64,000 bases of DNA from Chitinophaga agri (GTDB lineage: Bacteria > Bacteroidota > Bacteroidia > Chitinophagales > Chitinophagaceae). The notes below the pieces were generated by a model that saw only the letters and a program-made list of their open reading frames with translations, ran no database searches and was not told where the DNA came from. The translations under genes and the position numbers were made by a program. The stretch spans positions 1,364,001 to 1,428,000 of the forward strand of contig NZ_CP048113.1 in assembly GCF_010093065.1 (NCBI RefSeq), given 5' to 3'. This document shows, one piece after another, positions 43,901 to 58,900 of the stretch (within the stretch, counting starts at the first letter, position 1; each line of letters begins with the position of its first letter).

Positions 43901-46900
43901 GGCTGGCTGTAAGCGCATCTCCTTCTGGATCGGTGTCATTGGTCAGGAGGTTACCTGTACCAATTTGATCTTCTACTATAGTTATTGCATCATCCACTGC
44001 GACTGGCGCATCGTTCGCTGGGGTCACTGTGATCCGAAGGATCGCTGTGTCACACAGACTTGGCGTACCGTTATCACATACGCGGTATACAAGGCTATCC
44101 AGACCGCTGAAGTTTGCGTTTGGAGTGTAGGTGAAGCTACCGTCTGCGTTCAGCACTACTGTTCCATTTACTGGTGCGGTTACCAGGCTGGCGCTTAATC
44201 CATCTCCTTCTGGATCCGGGTCATTGGTCAGGACGTTACCTGTGCCGATCTGGTCTTCCACTACAGTCAGGGCATCATCCATTGCTACTGGCGCATCGTT
44301 CGCTGGCGTCACTGTGATCCGCAGGATCGCTGTATCACACAGACTTGGAACACCGTTATCACATACGCGATATACCAGGCTATCCAGGCCGCTGTAGTTT
44401 GCGTTTGGAGTATATGTGAAGCTACCGTCTGCGTTCAGTACTACTGTTCCATTCACTGGTCCTGTTACTAGGCTTGCAGTCAGCGCATCTCCTTCTGGAT
44501 CCGTGTCATTGGTCAGGACGTTACCTGTGCCAGTCTGGTCTTCTACTACGGTTACTGCATCGCCTACTGCCACTGGCGCATCGTTTGCCGGTGTCACTGT
44601 GATCCGAAGGATCGCTGTGTCACACAGACTTGGAACACCGTTATCACATACGCGATATACCAGGCTGTCAAGGCCGCTGTAGTTTGCGTTTGGTGTATAT
44701 GTGAAACTACCATCAGCGTTCAGGACTACCGTTCCATTCACTGGTGCGGTTACCAGGCTTGCAGTCAGCGCATCTCCTTCTGGATCACTATCATTGGTCA
44801 GGACGTTACCTGTACCGATCTGGTCTTCCACTACGGTTACGGCATCATCCACTGCGACTGGTACATCGTTCGCTGGGGTCACGGTGATCCGAAGGATCGC
44901 TGTGTCACACAGACTTGGCGCGCCATTATCACATACGCGGTATACAAGGCTGTCAAGACCACTGTAGTTTGCACTTGGTGTGTAGGTGAAGCTACCATCT
45001 GCGTTCAGAACTACTGTTCCATTCACTGGTGCGGTTACCAGGCTTGCAGTCAGCGCATCTCCTTCTGGATCGGTATCATTGGTCAGGACGTTACCTGTAC
45101 CGATCTGGTCTTCCACTACGGTTACGGCATCGTCTACTGCGACTGGCGCATCGTTCGCTGGGGTCACTGTGATCCGAAGGATCGCTGTGTCACACAGGCT
45201 TGGCGCGCCATTATCACATATGCGGTATACAAGGCTATCCAGACCACTGTAGTTTGCGTTCGGAGTGTATGTGAAGCTACCATCTGCGTTCAGCACTACT
45301 GTGCCGTTTACTGGTGCCGTTACCAGGCTTGCGCTTAATCCGTCTCCTTCTGGATCCGTGTCATTGGTCAGGACGTTACCCGTGCCGATCTGGTCTTCTA
45401 CTACAGTGAGGGCATCATCCACTGCTACTGGGGCATCGTTCGCTGGGGTCACTGTGATCCGAAGGATCGCTGTGTCACACAGGCTTGGCGTACCGTTGTC
45501 ACATACGCGGTATACAAGGCTGTCAAGACCGCTGTAGTTTGCATTCGGAGTGTATGTGAAGCTTCCATCAGCATTCAGCACTACTGTGCCGTTCACTGGA
45601 GCCGTTACCAGGCTTGCGCTTAATCCGTCTCCTTCTGGATCGGTGTCATTGGTCAGGACGTTACCAGTGCCAGTCTGGTCTTCCACTACAGTCAGGGCAT
45701 CATCTACTGCCACTGGCGCATCGTTCGCTGGGGTTACGGTGATCCGCAGGATCGCTGTGTCACACAGACTTGGGGTGCCATTATCACATACGCGGTATAC
45801 GAGGCTGTCAAGACCACTGTAGTTTGCACTTGGTGTGTAGGTGAAGCTACCATCTGCGTTCAGCACTACTGTTCCATTCACTGGTCCTGTTACCAGGCTT
45901 GCAGTCAGCGCATCTCCTTCTGGATCACTATCATTGGTCAGGACGTTACCTGCGCCAATTTGATCTTCTACTATAGTTATTGCATCATCCACTGCGACTG
46001 GTGCATCGTTCGCTGGAGTCACTGTGATCCGAAGGATTGCTGTGTCACACAGGCTTGGCGTGCCGTTATCACATACTTGATATACAAGGCTGTCAAGACC
46101 GCTGTAGTTTGCATTCGGAGTATATGTGAAACTACCATCAGCGTTCAGGACTACTGTTCCATTCAATGGTGCGGTTACTAGGCTGGCACTTAATCCGTCT
46201 CCTTCTGGATCGGCGTCATTGGTCAGGACGTTACCGGTGCCAGTCTGATCTTCCACTACAGTCAGGGCATCATCTACTGCCACTGGCGCATCGTTCGCTG
46301 GAGTCACTGTGATCCGCAGGATCGCTGTGTCACACAGACTTGGCGCGCCATTATCACATACGCGGTATACAAGGCTGTCAAGACCACTGTAGTTTGCACT
46401 TGGTGTGTAGGTGAAGCTACCATCTGCGTTCAGAACTACTGTTCCATTCACTGGTGCGGTTACCAGGCTTGCAGTCAGCGCATCTCCTTCTGGATCGGTA
46501 TCATTGGTCAGGACGTTACCTGTACCGATCTGGTCTTCCACTACGGTTACGGCATCGTCTACTGCGACTGGCGCATCGTTCGCTGGGGTCACTGTGATCC
46601 GAAGGATCGCTGTGTCACACAGGCTTGGCGCGCCATTATCACATACGCGGTATACAAGGCTATCCAGACCACTGTAGTTTGCGTTCGGAGTGTATGTGAA
46701 GCTACCATCTGCGTTCAGCACTACTGTGCCGTTTACTGGTGCCGTTACCAGGCTTGCGCTTAATCCGTCTCCTTCTGGATCCGTGTCATTGGTCAGGACG
46801 TTACCCGTGCCGATCTGGTCTTCTACTACAGTGAGGGCATCATCCACTGCTACTGGGGCATCGTTCGCTGGGGTCACTGTGATCCGAAGGATCGCTGTGT

Positions 46901-49900
46901 CACACAGGCTTGGCGTACCGTTGTCACATACGCGGTATACAAGGCTGTCAAGACCGCTGTAGTTTGCATTCGGAGTGTATGTGAAGCTTCCATCAGCATT
47001 CAGCACTACTGTGCCGTTCACTGGAGCCGTTACCAGGCTTGCGCTTAATCCGTCTCCTTCTGGATCGGTGTCATTGGTCAGGACGTTACCAGTGCCAGTC
47101 TGGTCTTCCACTACAGTCAGGGCATCATCTACTGCCACTGGCGCATCGTTCGCTGGGGTTACGGTGATCCGCAGGATCGCTGTGTCACACAGACTTGGGG
47201 TGCCATTATCACATACGCGGTATACAAGGCTGTCAAGACCACTGTAGTTTGCACTTGGTGTGTAGGTGAAGCTACCATCTGCGTTCAGCACTACTGTTCC
47301 ATTCACTGGTCCTGTTACCAGGCTTGCAGTCAGCGCATCTCCTTCTGGATCACTATCATTGGTCAGGACGTTACCTGCGCCAATTTGATCTTCTACTATA
47401 GTTATTGCATCATCCACTGCGACTGGTGCATCGTTCGCTGGAGTCACTGTGATCCGAAGGATTGCTGTGTCACACAGGCTTGGCGTGCCGTTATCACATA
47501 CTTGATATACAAGGCTGTCCAGACCGCTGTAGTTTGCACTTGGTGTGTAGGTGAAGCTTCCATCAGCATTCAGCACTACTGTGCCGTTCACTGGAGCCGT
47601 TACCAGGCTTGCGCTTAATCCGTCTCCTTCTGGATCGGTGTCATTGGTCAGGACGTTACCAGTGCCAGTCTGGTCTTCCACTACAGTCAGGGCATCATCT
47701 ACTGCCACTGGCGCATCGTTCGCTGGGGTTACGGTGATCCGCAGGATCGCTGTGTCACACAGACTTGGGGTGCCATTATCACATACGCGGTATACAAGGC
47801 TGTCAAGACCACTGTAGTTTGCACTTGGTGTGTAGGTGAAGCTACCATCTGCGTTCAGCACTACTGTTCCATTCACTGGTCCTGTTACCAGGCTTGCAGT
47901 CAGCGCATCTCCTTCTGGATCACTATCATTGGTCAGGACGTTACCTGCGCCAATTTGATCTTCTACTATAGTTATTGCATCATCCACTGCGACTGGTGCA
48001 TCGTTCGCTGGAGTCACTGTGATCCGAAGGATTGCTGTGTCACACAGGCTTGGCGTGCCGTTATCACATACTTGATATACAAGGCTGTCCAGACCGCTGT
48101 AGTTTGCATTCGGTGTGTATGTGAAGCTACCATCTGCGTTCAGCACTACTGTGCCGTTTACTGGTGCCGTTACCAGGCTTGCGTTTAATCCGTCTCCTTC
48201 TGGATCCGTGTCATTGGTCAGGACGTTACCTGTGCCAGTCTGATCTTCTACTACAGTGAGGGCATCATCCATTGCGACTGGTACATCGTTCGCTGGGGTC
48301 ACTGTGATCCGAAGGATCGCTGTGTCACACAGGCTTGGCGCACCATTATCACATACGCGGTATACAAGGCTGTCAAGACCACTGTAGTTTGCGTTCGGAG
48401 TGTATGTGAAGCTACCGTCAGCATTCAGCACTGCTGTGCCATTAACCGGAGCGGTAACCAGGCTGGCAGTCAGCGCATCTCCTTCTGGATCGGTGTCATT
48501 GGTCAGGACATTGCCTGTACCGATCTGGTCTTCCACTACGGTTACTGCATCATCTACTGCCACTGGCGCATCGTTTGCCGGTGTTATTGTGATCCGCAAG
48601 ATCGCTGTGTCACACAGGCTTGGCGCACCATTATCACATACGCGATATATAAGGCTGTCAAGGCCGCTGTAGTTTGCGTTTGGAGTATATGTGAAATTAC
48701 CATCAGCGTTCAGGACTACTGTTCCATTCACTGGTGCGGTTACTAGGCTGGCACTTAATCCGTCTCCTTCTGGATCGGCGTCATTGGTCAGGACGTTACC
48801 TGTGCCAGTCTGATCTTCCACTACAGTCAGGGCATCATCTACTGCCACTGGCGCATCGTTCGCTGGAGTCACTGTGATCCGCAGGATCGCTGTGTCACAA
48901 AGGCTTGGTGTACCGTTATCACATACGCGATATACCAGGCTGTCAAGGCCGCTGTAGTTTGCGTTTGGTGTATATGTGAAACTACCATCAGCGTTCAGGA
49001 CTACCGTGCCATTCACTGGCGCGGTTACCAGGCTGGCTGTAAGCGCATCTCCTTCTGGATCGGTGTCATTGGTCAGGAGGTTACCTGTACCAATTTGATC
49101 TTCTACTATAGTTATTGCATCATCCACTGCGACTGGCGCATCGTTCGCTGGCGTCACTGTGATCCGAAGGATCGCTGTGTCACACTGGCTTGGAACACCG
49201 TTATCACATACGCGGTATACAAGACTATCCAGGCCGCTGTAGTTTGCACTTGGTGTGTAGGTGAAGCTACCATCGGCGTTCAGCACTACTGTTCCATTCA
49301 CTGGTCCTCTTACCAGGCTTGCACTTAATCCGTCTCCTTCTGGATCGGCGTCATTGGTCAGGACGTTACCGGTGCCAGTCTGATCTTCTACTACAGTGAG
49401 GGCATCATCCACTGCTACTGGTGCATCGTTCGCTGGGGTTACGGTGATCCGCAGGATTGCTGTGTCACACAGGCTTGGCGTGCCGTTATCACATACTTGA
49501 TATACAAGGCTGTCAAGACCACTGTAGTTTGCGTTCGGAGTGTATGTGAAGCTACCATCTGCGTTCAGGACTACTGTTCCATTCACTGGTGTTGTTACCA
49601 GGCTTGCAGTCAGCGCATCTCCTTCTGGATCGGTGTCATTAGTCAGGACGTTACCGGTGCCAGTCTGATCTTCTACTACAGTGAGGGCATCATCTACGGC
49701 TGCCGGTGCATCGTTAGCTGGGGTTACGGTGATCCGAAGGATCGCTGTGTCACACAGACTTGGAACACCATTGTCACATACTTGATAAACTAGGCTATCC
49801 AAGCCGCTGTAATTTGCGTTCGGAGTGTATGTGAAGCTACCATCAGCGTTCAGGACTACTGTTCCATTCACTGGTGCGGTTACTAGGCTGGCACTTAATA

Positions 49901-52900
49901 CATCCCCTTCTGGATCACTATCATTGGTCAGGACATTATCTGTGCCGACCTGGTCTTCCACGACAGTCAGGGCATCATCCATTGCTACTGGCGCATCGTT
50001 CGCTGGGGTCACTGTGATCCGAAGGATCGCTGTGTCACACAGACTTGGCGTACCGTTGTCACATACGCGGTATACAAGGCTATCCAGGCCGCTGTAGTTT
50101 GCATTCGGTGTGTAGGTGAAGCTACCATCAGCGTTCAGAACTACTGTTCCATTCACTGGTGCGGTTACCAGGCTTGCAGTCAGCGCATCTCCTTCTGGAT
50201 CACTATCATTGGTCAGGACGTTACCTGTGCCGATCTGGTCTTCCACGACAGTCAGGGCATCATCCACTGCTACTGGCGCATCGTTCGCTGGCGTCACTGT
50301 GATCCGCAGAATCGCTGTGTCACACAGACTTGGAACACCATTGTCACATACTTGATAAACTAGGCTATCCAAGCCGCTGTAGTTTGCGTTCGGAGTGTAT
50401 GTGAAGCTACCATCAGCGTTCAGGACTACTGTTCCATTCACTGGTGCGGTTACTAGGCTGGCACTTAATACATCCCCTTCTGGATCACTATCATTGGTCA
50501 GGACATTACCTGTGCCGACCTGGTCTTCCACTACAGTCAGGGCATCATCTACTGCCACTGGCGCATCGTTCGCTGGCGTCACTGTGATCCGCAGGTTCGC
50601 TGTGTCACACAGGCTTGGCGCACCATTATCACATACGCGATATACAAGGCTGTCAAGACCACTGTAGTTTGCATTCGGAGTATATGTGAAACTACCATCT
50701 GCGTTCAGCACTACTGTGCCATTCACTGGTGCGGTAACCAGGCTTGCAGTCAGCGCATCTCCTTCTGGATCCGTGTCATTGGTCAGGACGTTAACTGTGC
50801 CGATCTGGTCTTCCACTACAGTCAGGGCATCATCCACTGCTACTGGCGCATCGTTCGCTGGTGTTACAGTGATCCGAAGGATCGCTGTGTCACAAAGGCT
50901 TGGCGTACCGTTGTCACATACGCGGTATACAAGGCTATCCAGGCCGCTGTAGTTTGCATTCGGAGTGTATGTGAAGCTACCGTCTGCGTTCAGCACTACT
51001 GTTCCATTTACTGGTGCGGTTACCAGGCTGGCGCTTAATCCATCTCCTTCTGGATCCGTGTCATTGGTCAGGACGTTACCTGTGCCAATTTGATCTTCTA
51101 CTACAGTTACGGCATCGCCTACTGCTACTGGCGCATCGTTTGCCGGAGCCACTGTGATCCGAAGGATCGCTGTGTCACAAAGGCTTGGCGCGCCATTATC
51201 ACATACGCGGTATACAAGGCTATCCAGACCGCTGTAGTTTGCATTCGGTGTGTAGGTGAAGCTACCATCTGCGTTCAGGACTACTGTGCCATTAACTGGA
51301 GCCGTTACCAGGCTTGCGATTAATCCGTCTCCTTCTGGATCCGTGTCATTTGTCAGGACGTTACCGGTGCCGATCTGGTCTTCTACTACGGTTACGGCAT
51401 CATCTATTGCTACTGGTGCATCGTTTGCTGGTGTTACGGTGATCCGAAGGATCGCTGTGTCACACAGGCTTGGCGCACCATTATCACATACGCGATATAC
51501 AAGGCTGTCAAGACCACTGTAGTTTGCATTCGGAGTATATGTGAAACTACCATCTGCGTTCAGCACTACTGTGCCATTCACTGGTGCGGTAACCAGGCTT
51601 GCAGTCAGCGCATCTCCTTCTGGATCCGTGTCATTGGTCAGGACGTTAACTGTGCCGATCTGGTCTTCCACGACAGTCAGGGCATCATCCACTGCTACTG
51701 GCGCATCGTTCGCTGGCATCACTGTGATCCGAAGGATCGCTGTGTCACACAGGCTTGGCGTACCGTTGTCACATACGCGGTATACAAGGCTATCCAGACC
51801 GCTGTAGTTTGCATTCGGAGTGTAGGTGAAGCTACCGTCTGCGTTCAGCACTACTGTTCCATTTACTGGTGCGGTTACCAGGCTGGCGCTTAATCCATCT
51901 CCTTCTGGATCCGTGTCATTGGTCAGGACGTTACCTGTGCCAGTCTGGTCTTCTACTACAGTTACGGCATCGTCTACTGCTACTGGCGCATCGTTTGCCG
52001 GAGCCACTGTGATCCGAAGGATCGCTGTGTCACACAGGCTTGGAACACCGTTATCACATACTTGATATACAAGACTATCCAGGCCGCTGTAGTTTGCATT
52101 TGGTGTGTAGGTGAAGCTACCGTCTGCGTTCAATACTACTGTTCCATTCACTGGTCCTGTTACTAGGCTTGCAGTCAGCGCATCTCCTTCTGGATCGGTA
52201 TCGTTGGTCAGGACGTTACCTGTGCCGATCTGGTCTTCCACTACAGTTATTGCATCATCCACTGCTACTGGCGCATCGTTAGCTGGAGTCACTGTGATCC
52301 GAAGGATCGCTGTGTCACACAGACTTGGGGTGCCATTATCACATACTTGATATGCCAGGCTATCCAGGCCGCCGAAGTTTGCATTTGGTGTGTAGGTGAA
52401 GCTACCGTCTGCGTTCAGGACTACTGTTCCATTCACTGGTGCGGTTACCAGGCTTGCAGTCAGCGCATCTCCTTCTGGATCGGTATCGTTGGTCAGGACG
52501 TTACCTGTGCCGATCTGGTCTTCCACTACAGTTATTGCATCATCCACTGCTACTGGCGCATCGTTCGCTGGAGTCACTGTGATCCGCAGGATCGCTGTGT
52601 CACACAGGCTTGGCGCACCATTATCACATACGCGGTATACAAGGCTGTCAAGACCACTGTAGTTTGCGTTCGGAGTGTATGTGAAGCTACCGTCAGCATT
52701 CAGCACTGCTGTGCCATTAACCGGAGCGGTAACCAGGCTTGCAGTCAGCGCATCTCCTTCTGGATCCGTGTCATTGGTCAGGACGTTACCTGTGCCGATC
52801 TGGTCTTCCACGACAGTCAGGGCATCATCCACTGCTACTGGCGCATCGTTCGCTGGCGTCACTGTGATCCGCAGAATCGCTGTGTCACACAGACTTGGAA

Positions 52901-55900
52901 CACCATTGTCACATACTTGATAAACTAGGCTATCCAAGCCGCTGTAGTTTGCGTTCGAAGTGTATGTGAAGCTACCATCAGCGTTCAGGACTACTGTTCC
53001 ATTCACTGGTGCGGTTACTAGGCTGGCACTTAATACATCCCCTTCTGGATCACTATCATTGGTCAGGACATTACCTGTGCCGACCTGGTCTTCCACTACA
53101 GTCAGGGCATCATCTACTGCCACTGGCGCATCGTTCGCTGGCGTCACTGTGATCCGCAGGTTCGCTGTGTCACACAGGCTTGGCGCACCATTATCACATA
53201 CGCGATATACAAGGCTGTCAAGACCACTGTAGTTTGCATTCGGAGTATATGTGAAACTACCATCTGCGGTCAGCACTACTGTGCCATTCACTGGTGCGGT
53301 AACCAGGCTTGCAGTCAGCGCATCTCCTTCTGGATCCGTGTCATTGGTCAGGACGTTAACTGTGCCGATCTGGTCTTCCACTACAGTCAGGGCATCATCC
53401 ACTGCTACTGGCGCATCGTTCGCTGGCGTCACTGTGATCCGAAGGATCGCTGTGTCACACAGGCTTGGCGTACCGTTGTCACATACGCGGTATACAAGGC
53501 TATCCAGGCCGCTGTAGTTTGCATTCGGAGTGTATGTGAAGCTACCGTCTGCGTTCAGCACTACTGTTCCATTTACTGGTGCGGTTACCAGGCTGGCGCT
53601 TAATCCATCTCCTTCTGGATCACTGTCATTGGTCAGGACGTTACCTGTGCCAATTTGATCTTCTACTACAGTTACGGCATCGCCTACTGCTACTGGCGCA
53701 TCGTTTGCCGGAGCCACTGTGATCCGAAGGATCGCTGTGTCACACAGGCTTGGAACACCGTTATCACATACTTGATATACAAGACTATCCAGGCCGCTGT
53801 AGTTTGCATTTGGTGTGTAGGTGAAGCTACCGTCTGCGTTCAATACTACTGTTCCATTCACTGGTGCGGTAACCAGGCTTGCAGTCAGCGCATCTCCTTC
53901 TGGATCGGTATCGTTGGTCAGGACGTTACCTGTGCCGATCTGGTCTTCCACTACAGTTATTGCATCATCCACTGCTACTGGCGCATCGTTAGCTGGAGTC
54001 ACTGTGATCCGAAGGATCGCTGTGTCACACAGACTTGGGGTGCCATTATCACATACTTGATATACCAGGCTATCCAGGCCGCCGAAGTTTGCATTTGGTG
54101 TGTAGGTGAAGCTACCGTCTGCGTTCAGGACTACTGTTCCATTCACTGGTCCTGTTACTAGGCTTGCAGTCAGCGCGTCTCCTTCTGGATCGGTATCATT
54201 GGTCAGGACGTTACCTGTACCGATCTGGTCTTCCACTACGGTTACTGCATCGTCTACTGCGACTGGCGCATCGTTCGCTGGGGTCGCTGTGATCCGAAGG
54301 ATCGCTGTGTCACACAGGCTTGGCGTGCCGTTATCACATACTTGATATACAAGGCTGTCCAGACCGCTGTAGTTTGCATTCGGTCGGTAGGTGAAGCTAC
54401 CATCTGCGTTCAGGACTACTGTTCCATTCACTGGAGCCGTTACCAGGCTTGCAGTCAGCGCATCTCCTTCCGGATCGATGTCATTAGTCAGAACGTTACC
54501 CGTGCCAATTTGATCTTCTACTACAGTGAGGGCATCATCTACGGCTGCCGGTGCATCGTTAGCTGGGGTCACTGTGATCCGAAGGATCGCTGTGTCACAA
54601 AGGCTTGGCGTACCGTTGTCACATACGCGGTATACAAGGCTGTCAAGACCACTGTAGTTTGCACTTGGTGTGTATGTGAAGCTACCGTCTGCGTTCAGCA
54701 CTACCGTGCCATTCACTGGAGCGGTTACCAAGCTTGCAGTCAGCGCATCTCCTTCTGGATCACTATCATTGGTCAGGACGTTACCTGTACCGATCTGGTC
54801 TTCCACTACGGTTACTGCATCATCTACTGCTACTGGCGCATCGTTTGCCGGTGTTATTGTGATCCGAAGGATCGCTGTGTCACATAGGCTTGGAACACCG
54901 TTATCACATACGCGGTATACAAGGCTGTCTAGGCCGCTGAAGTTTGCGTTCGGAGTATATGTGAAGCTACCGTCTGCATTCAACACTACTGTGCCATTCA
55001 CTGGAGCCGTTACCAGGCTTGCGCTTAATCCGTCTCCTTCTGGATCGGTGTCATTAGTCAGGACGTTACCCGTGCCGATCTGGTCTTCTACTACGGTTAC
55101 GGCATCATCTATTGCTACTGGTGCATCGTTTGCTGGTGTTACGGTGATCCGAAGGATCGCTGTGTCACACAGGCTTGGAACACCGTTATCACATACGCGG
55201 TATACAAGGCTGTCTAGGCCGCTGAAGTTTGCGTTCGGAGTGTATGTGAAACTACCGTCTGCGTTCAGCACTACAGTTCCATTCAGTGGTGCCGTTACCA
55301 GGCTTGCAGTCAGGGTATTACCCTCAACATCCGTATCGTTAGCCAGGACATTGCCTGTTGCTGGTACATCCTCTGTTACTGTTACATCATCATCTACCGC
55401 TACTGGTGCGTCGTTCACCGCATTTACTGTGAATCTTACTACACCGCTATCACACAGGCTTGGTACACCATTATCACATACCTGATAAACAAGGCTATCC
55501 AGGCCATTGAAGTTCGCATTCGGTGTGTATGTGAAACTACCATCAGCGTTCAGCACTACCGTTCCATTTACTGGTGCCGTTACCAATGAAGCAGTCAGGG
55601 TATTACCCTCAACATCCGTATCGTTAGTCAGGACATTACCAGTCGCTGGTACATCCTCTATTACAGTCACATTATCGTCTACCGCTACTGGGGCGTCATT
55701 CACCGCACTCACAGTAAATCTTACTACACCACTATCACACAGGCTTGGTGTGCCATTATCACATACCTGGTAAACCAGGCTATCCAGGCCATTGAAGTTT
55801 GCGTTTGGTGTATATGTGAAGCTACCATCAGCGTTCAGCACTACAGTTCCATTTACTGGTGCCGTTACCAATGAAGCTGTCAGGGCATTACCCTCAACAT

Positions 55901-58900
55901 CCGTATCATTAGTCAGGACATTACTAGTCGCTGGTACATCCTCTATTACAGTCACATTATCGTCTACCGCTACTGGGGCATCATTTACCGCATTTACAGT
56001 GAATCTTACTACACCACTATCACACAGGCTTGGTACTCCATTATCACATACCTGGTAAACCAGGCTATCCAGGCCATTGAAGTTCCCATTCGGTGTATAG
56101 GTGAAGCTACCATCGGCGTTCAATATTACTGTTCCGTTGACTGGCGCCGTTACCAATGAAGCTGTCAGGGCATTCCCCTCAACATCCGTATCATTAGTCA
56201 GGACATTGCCTGTTGCTGCTACATCCTCTGTTACTGTTACATCATCATCTACCGCTACTGGGGCATCATTTACCGCATTTACAGTGAATCTTACTACCCC
56301 GCTGTCACACAGACTTGGTGTGCCATTATCACATACCTGGTAAACAAGGCTATCCAGGCCATTGAAATTTCCATTCGGTGTATATGTGAAGCTACCATCA
56401 GCGTTCAGCACTACCGTACCATTTACTGGTGCCGTTACCAATGACGCAGTCAGGGTATTACCCTCAACATCCGTATCATTAGTCAGGACATTACTAGTCG
56501 CTGGTACATCCTCTGTTACTGTCACATTATCATCTACCGCTACTGGGGCGTCATTCACCGCACTCACAGTAAATCTTACTACACCACTATCACACAGGCT
56601 TGGTGTGCCATTATCACATACCTGGTAAACAAGGCTATCCAGGCCATTGAAATTTCCATTCGGTGTATAGGTGAAGCTACCATCGGCGTTCAGTACAACA
56701 GTTCCGTTCACTGGCGCCGTTACCAATGACGCAGTCAGGGTATTACCTTCAACATCCGTATCATTAGTCAGGACATTACCAGTCGCTGGTACATCCTCTG
56801 TTACTGTTACGTCATCATCTACCGCTACAGGTGCGTCATTTACCGCATTCACAGTAAATCTTACAACCCCACTGTCACACAGGCTTGATACTCCATTATC
56901 ACATACCTGGTATACCAGGCTATCCAGGCCATTGAAATTTCCATTCGGTGTATATGTGAAGCTACCATCGGCGTTCAGTACAACAGTTCCGTTCACTGGC
57001 GCCGTTACCAGGTTTGCAGTTAAACTATTGCCTTCTGGGTCTGTATCATTAGTCAGCACATTACCGGTCGCTGCTACATCCTCTGTTACTGTTACATCAT
57101 CATCTACCGCTACCGGCGCATCATTTACCGCATTTACTGTAAATCTTACTACCCCACTGTCACACAGACTTGGTACACCATTATCACATACCTGGTAAAC
57201 CAGACTATCCAGGCCATTGAAGTTTGCGTTCGGTGTATATGTGAAGCTACCATCGGCGTTCAGTACAACAGTTCCGTTCACTGGCGCCGTTACCAGGCTT
57301 GCAGTTAAACTATTGCCTTCTGGGTCTGTATCATTAGTCAGCACATTACCGGTCGCTGCTACATCCTCTGTTACTGTTACATCATCATCTACCGCTACCG
57401 GCGCATCATTTACCGCATTTACTGTAAATCTTACTACCCCACTGTCACACAGACTTGGTACACCATTATCACATACCTGGTAAACCAGACTATCCAGGCC
57501 ATTGAAGTTTGCGTTCGGTGTATATGTGAAGCTACCATCGGCGTTCAGCACTACTGTACCATTTACTGGTGCCGTTACTAATGAAGCTATCAGGGCATTA
57601 CCCTCAACATCCGTATCATTATTCAGGACATTACCTGTTGCTGCTACATCCTCTGTTACTGTTACGTCATCATCTACTGCCACAGGTGCGTCATTCACCG
57701 CATTCACTGTGAATCTTACTACACCACTATCACACAGGCTTGGTGTGCCATTATCACATACCTGGTATACCAGGCTATCCAGGCCATTGAAGTTCGCATT
57801 AGGTGTATATGTGAAGCTACCATCCGCGTTCAGCACTACCGTACCATTTACTGGTACCGTTACCAATGAAGCAGTAAGGGTATTACCCTCAACATCCGTA
57901 TCATTAGTCAGGACATTGCCTGTTGCTGCTACATCCTCTGTTACTGTTACTTCATCATCTACCGCTACTGGGGCATCATTCACCGCATTTACAGTGAATC
58001 TTACTACTCCACTATCACACAGGCTTGGTGTGCCATTATCACATACCTGATAAACTAGGCTATCCAGGCCATTGAAGTTTGCGTTCGGTGTATATGTGAA
58101 GCTACCATCAGCGTTCAGCACTACAGTTCCATTTACTGGTGCCGTTACCAATGAAGCTGTCAGGGCATTACCCTCAACATCCGTATCATTAGTCAGGACA
58201 TTGCCTGTTGCTGCTACATCCTCTGTCACGGTTACATCATCATCTACCGCTACCGGGGTGTCATTCACTGCATTTACTGTAAATCTTACTACCCCACTGT
58301 CACACAGGCTTGGTACACCATTATCACATACCTGATAAACAAGACTATCCATGCCATTGAAGTTTGCGTTCGGTGTATATGTGAAGCTACCATCAGCGTT
58401 CAGCACTACCGTACCATTCACTGGTGCCGTTACCAATGAAGCAGTCAGGGTATTACCCTCAACATCCGTATCATTAGTCACAACATTACCGGTCGCTGCT
58501 ACATCCTCTATTACTGTTACATCATCATCTACCGCTACCGGGGTGTCATTCACTGCATTTACTGTAAATCTTACTACACCACTGTCACACAGGCTTGGTG
58601 TGCCATTATCACATACCTGGTAAACAAGGCTATCCAGGCCATTGAAGTTTGCGTTCGGTGTATATGTGAAGCTACCATCGGCGTTCAGCACTACCGTACC
58701 ATTCACGGGAACCGTTACCAGGCTTGCAGTTAAACTATTGCCTTCTGGGTCTGTATCATTAGTCAGCACATTACCGGTCGTTGCTACATCCTCTGTTACT
58801 GTTACATCATCATCTACTGCTACAGGTGCGTCATTCACCGCATTTACTGCGAATCTTACTACCGCGCTGTCACACAGACTTGGTACACCATTATCACATA

